Shown here one piece after another: positions 27,659 to 38,158 of a stretch of DNA of 64,000 nucleotides. Where the stretch lies: positions 124,001 through 188,000 of the forward strand of contig NZ_JAEQNA010000003.1 in NCBI RefSeq assembly GCF_016722895.1, read 5' to 3'. The notes below the pieces were generated by a model that saw nothing but the letters and a program-made list of their open reading frames with translations, was not told the origin of the DNA and ran no database searches. Position 1 is the stretch's first letter; each line of letters opens with the position of its first letter. The DNA comes from Ramlibacter aurantiacus. Its GTDB lineage: Bacteria > Pseudomonadota > Gammaproteobacteria > Burkholderiales > Burkholderiaceae_C. Made by a program: the position numbers and the translations under genes.

Positions 27659-30600
27659 GTGCGCGAAACCATTCCCATCCATTCCGATGCCGCCCCCCAG
27701 CGCGTGGTCAAGGTCCGCCGCGACTACAACCGTTGGGTCGCGCGCGAGACCCTGGAGGACTACGCCCTGCGCTACACCCCCCAGCGCTTCCGGCGCTGGT
27801 CGCCGTTCCGGGTGGCCAACACCGCGTTCGGCGCGTCGTCGTTCCTGATCCTCGAAGCCGTGGGCGCCACGCTGCTGGTGCAGTTCGGCTTCATCAACGC
27901 CTTCTGGGCCATCCTGGCCACCGGGCTCATCATCTTCGCGGCGGGCCTGCCGATCAGCATCTACGCGGCCCGCCACGGCGTCGACATGGACCTGCTCACG
28001 CGCGGCGCCGGCTTCGGCTACATCGGCTCGACCCTGACTTCGCTGATCTACGCGTCCTTCACCTTCATCTTCTTCGCGCTCGAAGCGGCCGTGATGGCCT
28101 ACGCGCTCGAGCTCGCGCTGGACATCCCGCCGGCCTGGGGCTACCTGATCTGCGCGGTGGTGGTGATTCCCCTGGTGACGCACGGGGTCTCGGCCATCAG
28201 CCGGCTGCAGGCCTGGACGCAGCCGCTGTGGCTGGTGATGCTGGTCCTGCCCTTCGCCTACGTGCTCATGCGCGATCCTGGTGCGTTCCACGGCGTCGCG
28301 CACTATGTAGGTGAGCGTGCCACTGCCCCGGGGTTCGACCTGCACCTGTTCGGTGCCGCGCTCACGGTGGGCGTGGCACTGGTCACGCAGATGGGCGAGC
28401 AGGCCGACTACCTGCGCTTCATGCCCGCGCCCACGCCGGCCAACCGGGCCCGCTGGTGGACGGCGGTGCTGGTGGGCGGCCCGGGCTGGGTGGTGGTGGG
28501 CGTGCTCAAGATGCTGGGCGGGGCGCTGCTGGCCTACCTGGCCATCGGCCACATGGTGCCGGTCGACCGGGCGGTCGATCCCAACCAGATGTACCTGGTG
28601 GCCTATGAATACGTGTTCCCGCACCACGGCTGGGCGGTGGCTGCCACGGCCCTTTTCGTGGTGGTGTCGCAGCTCAAGATCAACGTCACCAACGCCTATG
28701 CCGGCTCGCTGGCCTGGTCCAACTTCTTCTCGCGGCTGACCCACAGCCACCCCGGCCGGGTGGTCTGGGTGGTGTTCAACACCCTGATCGCCTTCATGCT
28801 GATGGAGATGAACCTGTTCCAGGCGCTGGGCGAGGTGCTGGGCCTGTACGCCAACATCGCCATCGCCTGGTTCATGGCGGTGGTGGCCGACCTGGTGGTC
28901 AACAAGCCACTGGGCCTGTCCCCCAAGGGCATCGAGTTCAAGCGGGCCCACCTGTGGGACGTGAACCCGGTGGGCGTGGGCGCGATGGCGCTGGCCTCGG
29001 CCCTGTCGGTTGCCGCCTGGCTGGGCGTGTTCGGGCCCTCGGCCAAGGCCTTCTCGGCCTTGATCGCTGGGATGGTCGCCTTCGCGGCGGCGCCGGCCAT
29101 CGCCTGGGCCACCCGGGGGCGCTATTACCTGGCCCGCGTCCCCGCGCCCGACAACTCGCCCACGGCGTTGCGCCGATGCGTCATCTGCGAACGCTCGTAC
29201 GAAGCGCCCGACATGGCGCACTGCCCGGCCTACGGCGGCGCCATCTGCTCCCTGTGCTGCACGCTGGACGCGCGCTGCGGTGACCTGTGCAAGCCGCACG
29301 CGAGCCTGGCGGCCCAATGGCGCGCCACGCTGCGGTGGCTGCTGCCGCGCCGCGCCTGGCCCCTGCTGGAAGGCGGCCTGGGCCACTTCGTGCTGCTCAT
29401 GGCCGTCATCGCGCCGGTGCTGGCGGCGGTGTTCGGGCTGCTGCACCGGCAGGAGACCGCGGCCCTGGAGGAGTGGGGCCACGCGGCGCAGCCCCTGCGC
29501 GCCTTGCTCACGGCCGGGTTCCTGAAGGCCTATGTGGCGCTGGTGCTGATGGCCGGCATCGTCGCCTGGTGGCTGGTGCTCGCGCACAAGACGCGGCAGG
29601 TGGCGCAGGAAGAGTCGAACCGCCAGACCCACCTGCTGGTGCGCGAAATCGAATCGCACCGCGCCACCGATCGCGCGCTGCAACAGGCCCGCCTGGCCGC
29701 CGAGCAGGCGCAGCGGGCGGCCGAACTCGCCAACCAGGCCAAGAGCCGCTACATCAGCGCCATCAGCCACGAGCTGCGCACGCCCTTGAACAGCATCCTG
29801 GGCTACGCGCAACTCATGGGCGAGGACCCGCAGATCCCCGCCCATCGCCAGCAGGCGGTACACGTGATCCGGCGCGGCGGCGAGCACCTGCTGTCGCTGA
29901 TCGAGGGCACGCTGGACATCGCCCGCATCGAGGCCGGCAAGCTGCGGCTGGAGATGGCGCCCATGGCCTTCGCCGACTGCGTGCACGAGGTCGCCGGCCT
30001 GTTCGAGCTGCAGGCCGCGGCCAAGAACCTGGGCTTTCGTTTCGTCGCCGAAGGCAAGCTGCCGCAGGTGGTGCGCGCCGACGAAAAGCGGCTGCGCCAG
30101 ATCCTGATCAACCTGCTGGGCAACGCCATCAAGTTCACCGCCGAGGGCAGCGTCACCTTCCGCGTGCGCCACGGCGTGCAGATGGCGCAGATCGAGGTCG
30201 AGGACACCGGCCCCGGCATGAGCGCCGACGAACTCGAACGCGTGTTCGAGCCCTTCGCGCGGGGCGAAGGCGCCGCGCACGCCGCGCCCGGTGCCGGCCT
30301 GGGGCTGACGATCGCCAAGATGCTGACCGATCTGATGGGCGGCGAACTCACCGCCTGCAGCACACCCGGGAAGGGCAGCATGTTCCGCATCCGCCTGTTC
30401 CTGCCGCAGGTGCATGGGGCCGTGAAGCCGGTCGCTGCTTTGGAGACGCGACGCGGGTACGAAGGCGTGCGCCGGCGCCTGCTGGTGGTCGACAACGAGG
30501 AGCCCGATCGCGAGCTGATCGTGCAGCGCCTGGCGCCCCTGGGCTTCGAGCTTCGCACCGCCGCCAGCGGGCACGACGCGCTGGACCTGCTGGCCGCCGG

Positions 30601-31078
30601 CTGGTGGCCCGACGCCATCTTCCTGGACCTGGCCATGCCCGGCATCGACGGCTGGGAGACGCTGCGCCGCATCCGTCGCCTCTCGCCATCACCGCTGCCC
30701 GTCGCCATCGTCTCGGCCAATGCCTTCGACAAGGGGCTGGAGAACGACGGGGGCATAGCCGCGGGCGACTTCCTGGTCAAGCCGGTGCGCCAGGTCGAGC
30801 TGCTGGACTGGCTGGGACGCCGGCTGGACCTTCGCTGGGTGGCCACGCCGCCGCCCGTGTCGCCCGCGCCGGTGCTTCGGGCGGTGCCGCGGCCCAGCCC
30901 CGCGGCGCTCGACGGCCTGCGCGATCTGGTGCACCTCGGCTACCTGCGCGGCATCGTCCGGCGCCTGCAGGAGATCGAGCGGGCGGAGCCGGACTGCGCG
31001 GCCTTCTGTGCGGAGATCGCGGCTCTGGCGCGTCGCTTCGAATTCGATGCCATCGTGCAACGACTGGAGACCGCGTGA
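27659..31078 (+). CDS. NCS1-type transporter fused to hybrid histidine kinase
   Basis: About 1139 residues from the GTG at 27659 (a TTG at 27605 is also open). Residues 30-500 are a 12-segment NCS1 purine/cytosine-permease-like module. Residues 507-544 hold eight cysteines (CVIC...HC...CSLCC...CGDLC), a likely zinc or Fe-S site. Two membrane segments follow, then a coiled linker, HisKA with His704 ([13 protein letters not shown]), HATPase ([27 protein letters not shown]) and a receiver domain with Asp990 ([14 protein letters not shown]). The stop overlaps the response regulator start. Between ureA and urt it probably senses urea, ureides or purines for the urea regulon. Confidence 0.9.
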   Translation: MRETIPIHSDAAPQRVVKVRRDYNRWVARETLEDYALRYTPQRFRRWSPFRVANTAFGASSFLILEAVGATLLVQFGFINAFWAILATGLIIFAAGLPISIYAARHGVDMDLLTRGAGFGYIGSTLTSLIYASFTFIFFALEAAVMAYALELALDIPPAWGYLICAVVVIPLVTHGVSAISRLQAWTQPLWLVMLVLPFAYVLMRDPGAFHGVAHYVGERATAPGFDLHLFGAALTVGVALVTQMGEQADYLRFMPAPTPANRARWWTAVLVGGPGWVVVGVLKMLGGALLAYLAIGHMVPVDRAVDPNQMYLVAYEYVFPHHGWAVAATALFVVVSQLKINVTNAYAGSLAWSNFFSRLTHSHPGRVVWVVFNTLIAFMLMEMNLFQALGEVLGLYANIAIAWFMAVVADLVVNKPLGLSPKGIEFKRAHLWDVNPVGVGAMALASALSVAAWLGVFGPSAKAFSALIAGMVAFAAAPAIAWATRGRYYLARVPAPDNSPTALRRCVICERSYEAPDMAHCPAYGGAICSLCCTLDARCGDLCKPHASLAAQWRATLRWLLPRRAWPLLEGGLGHFVLLMAVIAPVLAAVFGLLHRQETAALEEWGHAAQPLRALLTAGFLKAYVALVLMAGIVAWWLVLAHKTRQVAQEESNRQTHLLVREIESHRATDRALQQARLAAEQAQRAAELANQAKSRYISAISHELRTPLNSILGYAQLMGEDPQIPAHRQQAVHVIRRGGEHLLSLIEGTLDIARIEAGKLRLEMAPMAFADCVHEVAGLFELQAAAKNLGFRFVAEGKLPQVVRADEKRLRQILINLLGNAIKFTAEGSVTFRVRHGVQMAQIEVEDTGPGMSADELERVFEPFARGEGAAHAAPGAGLGLTIAKMLTDLMGGELTACSTPGKGSMFRIRLFLPQVHGAVKPVAALETRRGYEGVRRRLLVVDNEEPDRELIVQRLAPLGFELRTAASGHDALDLLAAGWWPDAIFLDLAMPGIDGWETLRRIRRLSPSPLPVAIVSANAFDKGLENDGGIAAGDFLVKPVRQVELLDWLGRRLDLRWVATPPPVSPAPVLRAVPRPSPAALDGLRDLVHLGYLRGIVRRLQEIERAEPDCAAFCAEIAALARRFEFDAIVQRLETA

Positions 31079-32055
31079 TGCCGCTGGGCCGAACCCTCGA
31101 CCGCACGCACTCGGAGGTGGTGCTCATCGTCGACGACGTGCCCGACAACCTGGCCATGCTGCACGACGCGCTCGACGAGAGCGGCTACACCGTGCTGGTG
31201 GCCACCAACGGCGAGGCCGCCCTGCAGCGTGCCGCCCAGGCCCTGCCCGACATCGTCCTGCTCGACGCCGTCATGCCGGGCATGGACGGCTTCGAGGTGG
31301 CGCGGCAACTCAAGGCACTGCCGGCCACCGCGCACATCCCCATCGTCTTCATGACCGGCTTGACCGAAACCGAGCACCTGGAAGCCGCGCTCGCGGCCGG
31401 TGGGGTGGACTACGTCACCAAGCCGATCAAGCCGCGGGAGGTGCTGGCTCGCATGGGCGTCCACCTGCGCGATGCCCGGCTGGCGCGCCAGACCCGCAAC
31501 GCCCTCGACGCCTTCGGCTACGCCAGCATCACCGTGCGCGCGAGCGACGGGCGGCTCATGTGGCAGACGCCGCTCGCGCGGGGCTTGCTGCAGGCCTACT
31601 TCGGCGACGAGATCGGCCGCCGGCCGGCCCACGTGCCGCAGGCGGTCGTCGACTGGTTGCGCCGCCACCTGCCCGATGCCGAGCGCCAGGTCGAACCGCC
31701 CCGGTTGTCCATCGAGCGCGGCGCGCGCCGCCTGACCTTCCGGCTGCACCGGCAGACCGGCGACGATGACGCCGGCGGCGAATGGCTGATCGTCATGCGC
31801 GAGGAGTCGGACACCGCCGTCATCGAGGCCCTGGGGCTGGCCTTCAAGCTCACCGCGCGTGAGGCCGAGGTGCTGTACTGGGTGGTCAAGGGCAAGATCA
31901 ACCGCGACATCGCCGACATCGTGGGCGCCAGCCCGGCCACGGTGAAAAAGCACCTGGAGCGCGTGTTCGCCAAGCTGGGGGTGGAAACCCGCACGGCGGC
32001 GGCGGCGATGGCGCTGGACCGGGTGCGGCAGATGCACCCGGGCTTCCAGGGCTGA
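31078..32055 (+). CDS. LuxR-family response regulator
   Basis: A 325-residue response regulator. The receiver domain (15-130) has VLIVDDVPDN, the phospho-acceptor Asp63 in VLLDAVMPGMDGF and the lysine in YVTKPIKP. A middle region of about 100 residues with no clear family follows (PRLSIERGARRLTFRLH). The C-terminal LuxR helix-turn-helix has LTAREAEVLYWVVKGK and ATVKKHLERVFAKLGVE. The start overlaps the kinase stop (TGATG), so they form a pair. Likely targets are the divergent urease operon and urtABCDE. Confidence 0.92.
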   Translation: MPLGRTLDRTHSEVVLIVDDVPDNLAMLHDALDESGYTVLVATNGEAALQRAAQALPDIVLLDAVMPGMDGFEVARQLKALPATAHIPIVFMTGLTETEHLEAALAAGGVDYVTKPIKPREVLARMGVHLRDARLARQTRNALDAFGYASITVRASDGRLMWQTPLARGLLQAYFGDEIGRRPAHVPQAVVDWLRRHLPDAERQVEPPRLSIERGARRLTFRLHRQTGDDDAGGEWLIVMREESDTAVIEALGLAFKLTAREAEVLYWVVKGKINRDIADIVGASPATVKKHLERVFAKLGVETRTAAAAMALDRVRQMHPGFQG

Positions 32056-32146
32056 CGCGCCGGCCGCAGGCGGCCGGGGCGAAGCCCTTGAGGCGGCGGC
32101 GGACGTGTCGTCACGCGCCCGGATCGAAAGCCACGGAACAAGTCAG

Positions 32147-32167
32147 CGCGGTGTGACACGCACCGCG
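32147..32167. promoter_or_regulatory. inverted repeat upstream of the 32231 gene
   Basis: CGCGGTG-TGACACG-CACCGCG is a perfect 7-bp inverted repeat with 7-nt spacer, about 64 bp before the ATG at 32231 and 90 bp after the response regulator stop. It could be an operator or a hairpin; nothing more supports either. Confidence 0.35.
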
Positions 32168-32230
32168 GCCAGCTTTCGGGCCGGCCGTGCTCGTGCACGG
32201 CCCCTCCCAGTCACCCTAAAGGAAACATCC

Positions 32231-33511
32231 ATGCGCCTTCACGCACAACCGGCCCAGCCGTTGGTACCTCGATCCGAAGCCGCAGCCGCTGATCCGTCGG
32301 CAGTTCCCGGGGCCCTCGGCCGGGGAGTCCGGCAGCTCGAACCTGGCGTGCCAACTGGCCCTGGCCAGGATGTCCAGCAGCGCCTGTCGGCCGCTCGCCA
32401 GCAGGCCCTGGGCGGTGGAGAAGACAAGCTCGAGGCGGAGTCGGACCCTTCCCTCTTCGCTTCCAGCCGCTTCGCCCGGCCAGCTTTGCCACCAGGCGCG
32501 GGTGTCGGCCAGAGCGCGTCGCGCCATCCCGCCGTTCCGGCCGAGCTGATGGCCTCGATGAAAGTGCCCTCGGAGCATCCAGTTCCCTCCCGTCCTGCGG
32601 ACCACAAGCAGGTGGCACGGGCACCGGACGCAGGCGGGCCACCTGCAGCCTCGGCGCGGCGCGCCGAGCGGACTGCGCCCGTGCCTGCGGGGATGGTCCG
32701 CGGCTCCGAGGTGATGGGGGTTGCCCACCAGGAGATAGATGCCGCTGTACAGCGTGGCGAGCTCCCTTCGGCACGCCTTGCCCAGGCCCGTCAGCACGTG
32801 CTGGTGCACATCGGGGTTTGCGTTGACTTCCTTCCTCTCGCGGTGATCTCCGCATCCGTCAGAAACGCAGTAGCCGATTTGAGACGGCACCCATCGATGT
32901 TCGAGCTGACTCATTCACCCGGACTACAGCGTGCCGACGAAGGTGCGTCGCTGTACGACTCGCAACAGCCGGGACTGCCTGTGGCGCGGGCACGCGCGGT
33001 TGCCGGTGAAGGCGGGTCGCGGCATCCCGCCGTTCCGACCGGGCTGATGGCCTCGATGAAAGTGCACTCGGATCATTCGAACCCATTCCGTCCTGCCGAC
33101 CACCAGCCGATGGCAGAGGCACCGCACGGGGGCGTGTCCCGCCTGCATCTTTCCTCCCACTCGGCTTCGGCGGGTGCCGGTCGGGCCGAGTCCAAGGGCA
33201 GCGCTGGGCCAGGCGGTCCGACCGCGGATCGGTCCGGTCTCGCCGACGTCGAGGGGTGGCGTACCGAGGGCAATGAACCACCGCCTGCGCAGCAGATGCC
33301 GAGCAATGCCATCTGGGGATACGTCAACAGTCGGATCGACGCGGCGGTCGCGCGGGGCGAGCTCGATCCGAACCGTGCGGAACGTGCGCGCCTTCGCGCT
33401 GTATCGCACCTCGGCCATAAGCGCGATTTCGTGGATGTGGGTCCTGTCGATCGCATGATCGAATGGGCAATAGCCGAGGCGTCGCGAACCGCGGCCCCGT
33501 CCAGAAAGTGA
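32231..33511 (+). CDS. unrecognised protein made of two tandem units, effector-like
   Basis: A 426-residue protein with no signal peptide and no recognised domain. It is an internal duplication. SRHPAVPAELMASMKVPSEH recurs as SRHPAVPTGLMASMKVHSDH, and each copy is followed by a Pro/Ser/Ala-rich stretch and a helical module (HQEIDAAVQRGELPSARLAQ in the first, NSRIDAAVARGELDPNRAER in the second). The same module appears in the gene at 39854. ATG 32231 follows AAAGGA by about 8 nt; the open frame upstream to 32105 is not needed. It separates the two-component genes from urtA. A secreted effector is possible but unproven. Confidence 0.68.
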   Translation: MRLHAQPAQPLVPRSEAAAADPSAVPGALGRGVRQLEPGVPTGPGQDVQQRLSAARQQALGGGEDKLEAESDPSLFASSRFARPALPPGAGVGQSASRHPAVPAELMASMKVPSEHPVPSRPADHKQVARAPDAGGPPAASARRAERTAPVPAGMVRGSEVMGVAHQEIDAAVQRGELPSARLAQARQHVLVHIGVCVDFLPLAVISASVRNAVADLRRHPSMFELTHSPGLQRADEGASLYDSQQPGLPVARARAVAGEGGSRHPAVPTGLMASMKVHSDHSNPFRPADHQPMAEAPHGGVSRLHLSSHSASAGAGRAESKGSAGPGGPTADRSGLADVEGWRTEGNEPPPAQQMPSNAIWGYVNSRIDAAVARGELDPNRAERARLRAVSHLGHKRDFVDVGPVDRMIEWAIAEASRTAAPSRK

Positions 33512-33552
33512 CGCTATCGCGTCCTTGTTGTCACTCATCCCGTCGACCAGCC

Positions 33553-33570
33553 ATACGCCAGGTGGCGTAT
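33553..33570. promoter_or_regulatory. inverted repeat upstream of urtA
   Basis: ATACGCC-AGGT-GGCGTAT is a perfect 7-bp inverted repeat flanked by CC and TTGG, about 115 bp upstream of the urtA start and 42 bp after the previous gene. Its symmetry suits a regulator-binding site for the urea-transport operon, or a simple terminator hairpin for the preceding gene. Confidence 0.4.
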
Positions 33571-33685
33571 TGGCCGCAACCCGGCTGCTTCCTACGATGA
33601 GTTCCATCGTCGGGGCGCCGCCATTCTTCTGAAAGCCACTCCCGGCGATCGAGCTTTCACTTGATCCATCCCACCAGGAGTGCGC

Positions 33686-34972
33686 ATGCAACGTCGTTTC
33701 ACCCTTCAGGCCATCACCGCGGCCGCCGCGATGGCGGCCATGGCCGGTGTCGTTCCCGCCGCCTTGGCGCAGACCTCCGGCAACACCATCAAGGTCGGCA
33801 TCCTCCACAGCCTATCGGGCACCATGGCCATCTCCGAGACCGTGCTCAAGGACACGGCCCTCATGGCCATCGAGGAGATCAATGCCAAGGGCGGCGTGCT
33901 GGGCAAGAAGCTCGAGCCCGTGGTCGTGGACCCCGCGTCCAACTGGCCGCTGTTCGCCGAAAAGACCCGCCAGCTGCTGACGCAGGACAAGGTGGCGGCC
34001 GTGTTCGGCTGCTGGACCAGCGTCTCGCGCAAGTCGGTGCTGCCGGTGTTCGAAGAACTCAACGGGCTCTTGTTCTACCCCGTGCAATACGAGGGCGAGG
34101 AGCTGTCCAAGAACGTGTTCTACACCGGCGCGGCGCCCAACCAGCAGGCGATTCCGGCGGTGGAATACCTGATGTCCAAGGATGGCGGAGGCGCCAAGCG
34201 CTTCGTGCTCCTGGGCACCGACTACGTGTACCCGCGCACCACCAACAAAATCCTGCGCGCCTTCCTCAAGAGCAAGGGCGTGAAGGACTCGGACATCGAC
34301 GAGAAGTACACCCCCTTCGGCCACAGCGACTACCAGACCATCGTCGCCGACATCAAGAAGTTCTCGGCGGGTGGCAAGACGGCGGTGATCTCCACCATCA
34401 ACGGCGACTCCAACGTGCCTTTCTACAAGGAGCTGGGCAACGCCGGGCTGAAGGCCAAGGACGTGCCGGTGGTCGCCTTCTCGGTGGGCGAGGAGGAACT
34501 GCGCGGCGTCGACACCAAGCCGCTGGTGGGCCACCTGGCCGCGTGGAACTACTTCATGTCGGTGAAGAACCCGGCCAACGACGAGTTCACGAAGAAGTGG
34601 GCCGCGTATGCCAAGGCCAAGAACATCGCCGGCCACAAGGACAAGCCGCTGACCAACGACCCGATGGAGGCCACCTACATCGGCATCTACATGTGGAAGC
34701 AGGCGGTGGAGAAGGCCAAGAGCACCGACACCGACAAGGTGATCGCCGCCATGGCCGGCCAGACCTTCAAGGCGCCCTCGGGCTTCATGGCCAAGATGGA
34801 CGAGAAGAACCACCACCTGCACAAGCCGGTGTTCATCGGCGAGGTGAGGGCGGACGGGCAGTTCAACGTGGTGTGGAAGACGCCGGGTCCGGTGAAGGCC
34901 AAGCCCTGGTCTCCGTTCATCGAGGGGAATGACAAGAAGAAGGACGAACCGGACGGCAAGTCGAAGGTTTGA
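33686..34972 (+). CDS. urtA: urea ABC transporter substrate-binding protein
   Basis: A 428-residue periplasmic binding protein. The signal peptide is MQRRFTLQAITAAAAMAAMA... ending PAALAQ. The mature start IKVGILHSLSGTMAISETVL and the urea-family segments FGCWTSVSRKSVLP, NGLLFYPVQYEGEE and LTNDPMEATYIGIYMW are specific to UrtA. ATG 33686 is used because AGGAG ends 5 nt before it. A GC-rich repeat starts inside its stop codon and about 490 bp of repeats separate it from urtB, which should lower coupling with the rest of the operon. Confidence 0.96.
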   Translation: MQRRFTLQAITAAAAMAAMAGVVPAALAQTSGNTIKVGILHSLSGTMAISETVLKDTALMAIEEINAKGGVLGKKLEPVVVDPASNWPLFAEKTRQLLTQDKVAAVFGCWTSVSRKSVLPVFEELNGLLFYPVQYEGEELSKNVFYTGAAPNQQAIPAVEYLMSKDGGGAKRFVLLGTDYVYPRTTNKILRAFLKSKGVKDSDIDEKYTPFGHSDYQTIVADIKKFSAGGKTAVISTINGDSNVPFYKELGNAGLKAKDVPVVAFSVGEEELRGVDTKPLVGHLAAWNYFMSVKNPANDEFTKKWAAYAKAKNIAGHKDKPLTNDPMEATYIGIYMWKQAVEKAKSTDTDKVIAAMAGQTFKAPSGFMAKMDEKNHHLHKPVFIGEVRADGQFNVVWKTPGPVKAKPWSPFIEGNDKKKDEPDGKSKV

Positions 34973-35052
34973 CCCCCCCGAAGCGCCTTCGGCGCCTCCC
35001 CCCGAGGGGGCGCCACCAGCGGCCCGGCAAAGCCGGTTCCGCGGTGGCCCTG
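34970..35052 (+). repeat. stop-codon-linked GC-rich repeat, copy 2
   Basis: The unit begins at the urtA stop (TTGA then CCCCCCCGAAGCGCC), has a CTCCCCCCGAGGGGG inverted repeat and ends with GGCCCGGCAAAGCCGGTTCC. It matches the copies at 27200, 44368 and 47730. A hairpin could act as a transcription attenuator between urtA and urtB. Confidence 0.85.
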
Positions 35053-35119
35053 GAGGGGGCGTCAGCGGCCGAGGGCCGCCTTGCCGTCGGACGGGTGCTC
35101 CGCGTCCTGCCGCGTTCGG

Positions 35120-35430
35120 GCTGGGCCCTTCGACAAGCTCAGGACAGGCCTGTCGAAGCCTGCACCCCGTGAAGGGCCCTTCGACGAGCTCAGGGAGAAC
35201 GGGTATGCACCGCGTGATGGGCCCTCGACGAGCTCAGGGAGAACGGGTATGCACCGCGTGAAGGGGCCTTCGACGAGCTCAGGGAGAACGGGTATGCACC
35301 GCGTGAAGGGCCCTTCGACAAGCTCAGGGAGAACGGGGGGTGTGTATCCCCCTCCGTTCGAGCTGAGCCCCCCTCCGTTCGAGTGGAGCCCCCCTCCGTT
35401 CCGGCTGATTCCCCCTCCGTTCGGGCTGAG
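35120..35430 (+). repeat. compound tandem repeats between urtA and urtB
   Basis: Three kinds of repeat follow each other. At 35127-35158, CTTCGACA and TGTCGAAG form an imperfect hairpin around CTCAGGACAGG. From 35171 to 35340 a 44-45-bp unit with TCGACGAGCTCAGGGAGAAC occurs about 3.8 times. From 35349 to 35430 a 21-bp unit with CCTCCGTTCG occurs four times at an exact 21-bp period. The last units contain CCGTTCGGGCTGAG, the reverse complement of the core in the array at 53706. No unique spacers are present, so it is not CRISPR. Confidence 0.85.
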
Positions 35431-35460
35431 CCTGTCGAAGCCCCCGCCAACCAAGGTCCC

Positions 35461-37026
35461 ATGTTCCGCATCCTTCTCCTGCTCCTAGCCATCTACGCCT
35501 CCAGCGCGGCCCACGCACTCACGCCCGAGCAGGCCCTCGCCATGGCCGCAGGCGAAACCGATGCCCGCATCCAGGCCGTGCAGCAGGCGGCAGGCGCCGC
35601 CGATCCACAGGCCACGCAGCTGCTGCAAGCCCTGGCCGACGACGCCGTCAAAGTGGCCGGCAATCGCGTGTTCATCGTCCGCGGCGAGCAGGCGGTCGAT
35701 GCGGTGAGCGGCCAGCCCGCGGACCTGCCTGCCGATGCCGAGGACGTGATCAGCAACAACCGCATGCGCGGCGAGATCGAGACCGCGCTGGCCGGCATCC
35801 GCTTGTTCTCCACGGATGCCCGCGAGCGTGCGCAGGCCGTTCGTTCCCTGGCGAGCGAACCCGACGAGTCCCGCCTGCCCCTCATCGACAAGGCGCTGCA
35901 GGCCGAGACCGACGCATCCATCCGCGCGCAGCTCGAGCTGCTTCGCGCCGCCGTGATGCTGGCCAGCGACGACGCCGCCAAGCGGCGCGAAGCCGCCCTG
36001 GCGCTGGCCGAGAGCCGCAGCCCGGCGACCAGGACCCTGCTGCTCGAACGCATCGCGGCCGAACGGGACCCGGCGGCCCGCGCCGCCATGCAGTCAGCGC
36101 TGCGCAGCGTCGAATCGCGCCTGGCCTGGGCCGAGCGGGCCGGGCAGGTGTTCTCCGGCATCAGCCTGGGCTCCATCCTGTTGCTGGTGGCCCTGGGACT
36201 GGCCATCACCTACGGCCTGATGGGCGTGATCAACATGGCGCACGGCGAGCTGATGATGATCGGCGCCTACGCCACCTACGTGGTGCAGGGGCTGTTCCAG
36301 CGCTTCGCGCCCGGCGCGTTCGACTTCTACCTGGTGGCCGCCGTGCCGGTGGCCTTCGGCGCCTCGGCCCTGATGGGGGCCATCCTCGAACGGGGCGTGA
36401 TCCGCTTCCTGTACGGCCGTCCGCTCGAGACGCTGCTGGCGACCTGGGGCATCAGCCTCATGCTGATGCAGGGGGTGCGCAGCGTGTTCGGCGCGCAGAA
36501 CGTGGGCGTGGAGAACCCCAGCTGGATGAGTGGCGGCGTGGTGGTGCTGGGCAGCCTGCAGTTGCCCTGGAACCGCATCGTCATCATCGGCTTCGCGCTG
36601 GCGGTGCTCGCCGCCGTCGCCTGGCTGATCGCGCGCACGCGGCTGGGGTTGTTCGTGCGCGGGGTCACGCAGAACCGGCCCATCGCCGCCTGCATGGGCG
36701 TGAACACCGCGCGCACCGACACCCTGGCCTTCGCGCTGGGCTCGGGCATCGCCGGCCTGGCCGGCTGCGCCCTGAGCCAGGTGGGCAACGTGGGACCGGA
36801 CCTTGGCCAGAGCTACATCGTCGATGCCTTCATGGTGGTGGTGCTGGGCGGCGTGGGCCAACTCGCCGGCACCGTCTACGCCGCGCTCGGACTGGGCGTT
36901 ATCAACAAGTTTCTCGAAGGCTGGGCCGGCGCGGTGCTGGCCAAGATCGCGGTGCTGGTGATGATCGTGCTGGTCATCCAGAAGCGGCCGCAAGGTTTGT
37001 TCGCCCTCAAGGGCAGGGAGGCCTGA
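35461..37026 (+). CDS. urtB: urea ABC transporter permease UrtB
   Basis: A 521-residue LivH-type permease. After a signal sequence (MFRILLLLLAIYASSAAHAL) comes the roughly 220-residue helical periplasmic extension usual for UrtB, then the membrane part from about residue 230 (GSILLLVALGLAITYGLMGV; NMAHGELMMIGAYATY; VRSVFGAQNVGVENPSWM). The start at 35461 gives a good signal peptide; the frame is open further up through repeat DNA. It ends 2 bp before urtC. Confidence 0.95.
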   Translation: MFRILLLLLAIYASSAAHALTPEQALAMAAGETDARIQAVQQAAGAADPQATQLLQALADDAVKVAGNRVFIVRGEQAVDAVSGQPADLPADAEDVISNNRMRGEIETALAGIRLFSTDARERAQAVRSLASEPDESRLPLIDKALQAETDASIRAQLELLRAAVMLASDDAAKRREAALALAESRSPATRTLLLERIAAERDPAARAAMQSALRSVESRLAWAERAGQVFSGISLGSILLLVALGLAITYGLMGVINMAHGELMMIGAYATYVVQGLFQRFAPGAFDFYLVAAVPVAFGASALMGAILERGVIRFLYGRPLETLLATWGISLMLMQGVRSVFGAQNVGVENPSWMSGGVVVLGSLQLPWNRIVIIGFALAVLAAVAWLIARTRLGLFVRGVTQNRPIAACMGVNTARTDTLAFALGSGIAGLAGCALSQVGNVGPDLGQSYIVDAFMVVVLGGVGQLAGTVYAALGLGVINKFLEGWAGAVLAKIAVLVMIVLVIQKRPQGLFALKGREA

Positions 37027-37028
37027 CC

Positions 37029-38158
37029 ATGGACCGTGCTCCCGACCGGATCGTGAACACCCCGAGCGCGGCGACCGGGCTGCCCACCCGCGCGCCCCTG
37101 CTGTCGAAGCCGGCCTGGGCGGCCTTCCTGTTCGCGCTGCTGGTGGTCTGCGCGCTGGCGCCGGTGGCGAACCTGTGGGTGCCGCCGGACAGCCCGCTGC
37201 ACCTGAGCGACTACGCCGTCGCCCTGGTCGGCAAGATCATGTGCCTGGCCATCTGTGCGCTGGCCATGGACCTGATCTGGGGCTACACCGGCATCCTCTC
37301 GCTGGGCCACGGGCTGTTCTTCGCGCTCGGCGGCTATGTCATGGGCATGTACCTCATGCGCCAGATCGGCCGCGAGGGCAACTACCGCAGCGAGCTGCCC
37401 GACTTCATGGTGTTCCTCGACTGGAAGGAGCTGCCCTGGCACTGGGCACTCTCCGACAGCTTCGCCGCCACCCTGGTGCTGGTGCTGGCGGTGCCCGGCG
37501 TGGTGGCCTTCGTGTTCGGCTACTTCGCCTTCCGCTCGCGCATCAAGGGCGTGTACTTCTCCATCATCACGCAGGCCCTCACCTATGCGGCCATGCTGCT
37601 GTTCTTCCGCAACGAGACCGGCTTCGGCGGCAACAACGGCTTCACCGACTTCAAGCGCATCCTGGGGTTTGCCATCGCCACGCCGCAGACGCGCATGGTG
37701 CTGTTCGTCCTCACCGGGATCGCGCTGCTCGGCTTCCTGCTGCTGTCGCGCTGGCTGGTCACGCAGCGCTTCGGCCGCGTGCTGCAGGCCGTGCGTGATG
37801 CGGAGACGCGCGTCATGTTCTCCGGCTACAACCCCGTGCACTACAAGCTGGCGGTGTGGGTCATCTCGGCCATGATGTGCGGCGTGGCCGGCGCGCTGTA
37901 CGTGCCGCAGGTGGGCATCATCAACCCGGGCGAGATGAGCCCGGCCGCCTCGATCGAGATCGCCGTCTGGGCGGCCGTGGGCGGGCGCGCCACGCTGGTG
38001 GGGCCCATCGTCGGCGCCTTCCTGGTCAACGGCGCCAAGAGCTGGCTCACCGTCACCGCGCCGGAGTTCTGGCTGTACTTCCTGGGTGCGCTCTTCATCG
38101 CCGTCACCCTGTTCATGCCGCGCGGCCTCATGGGCCTGCTGCGCCGGGGAGATCGTTC

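Noticed and set aside
33512-33685. Sigma-54 promoter for urtA
   Set aside because: No TGGCAC-N5-TTGC match was found before urtA, despite the nitrogen-related function.
35171-35430. CRISPR array
   Set aside because: Units of 44-45 bp and 21 bp follow directly upon each other with no unique spacers, and no cas gene is present. The 20-bp array at 53706 was rejected for the same reason.
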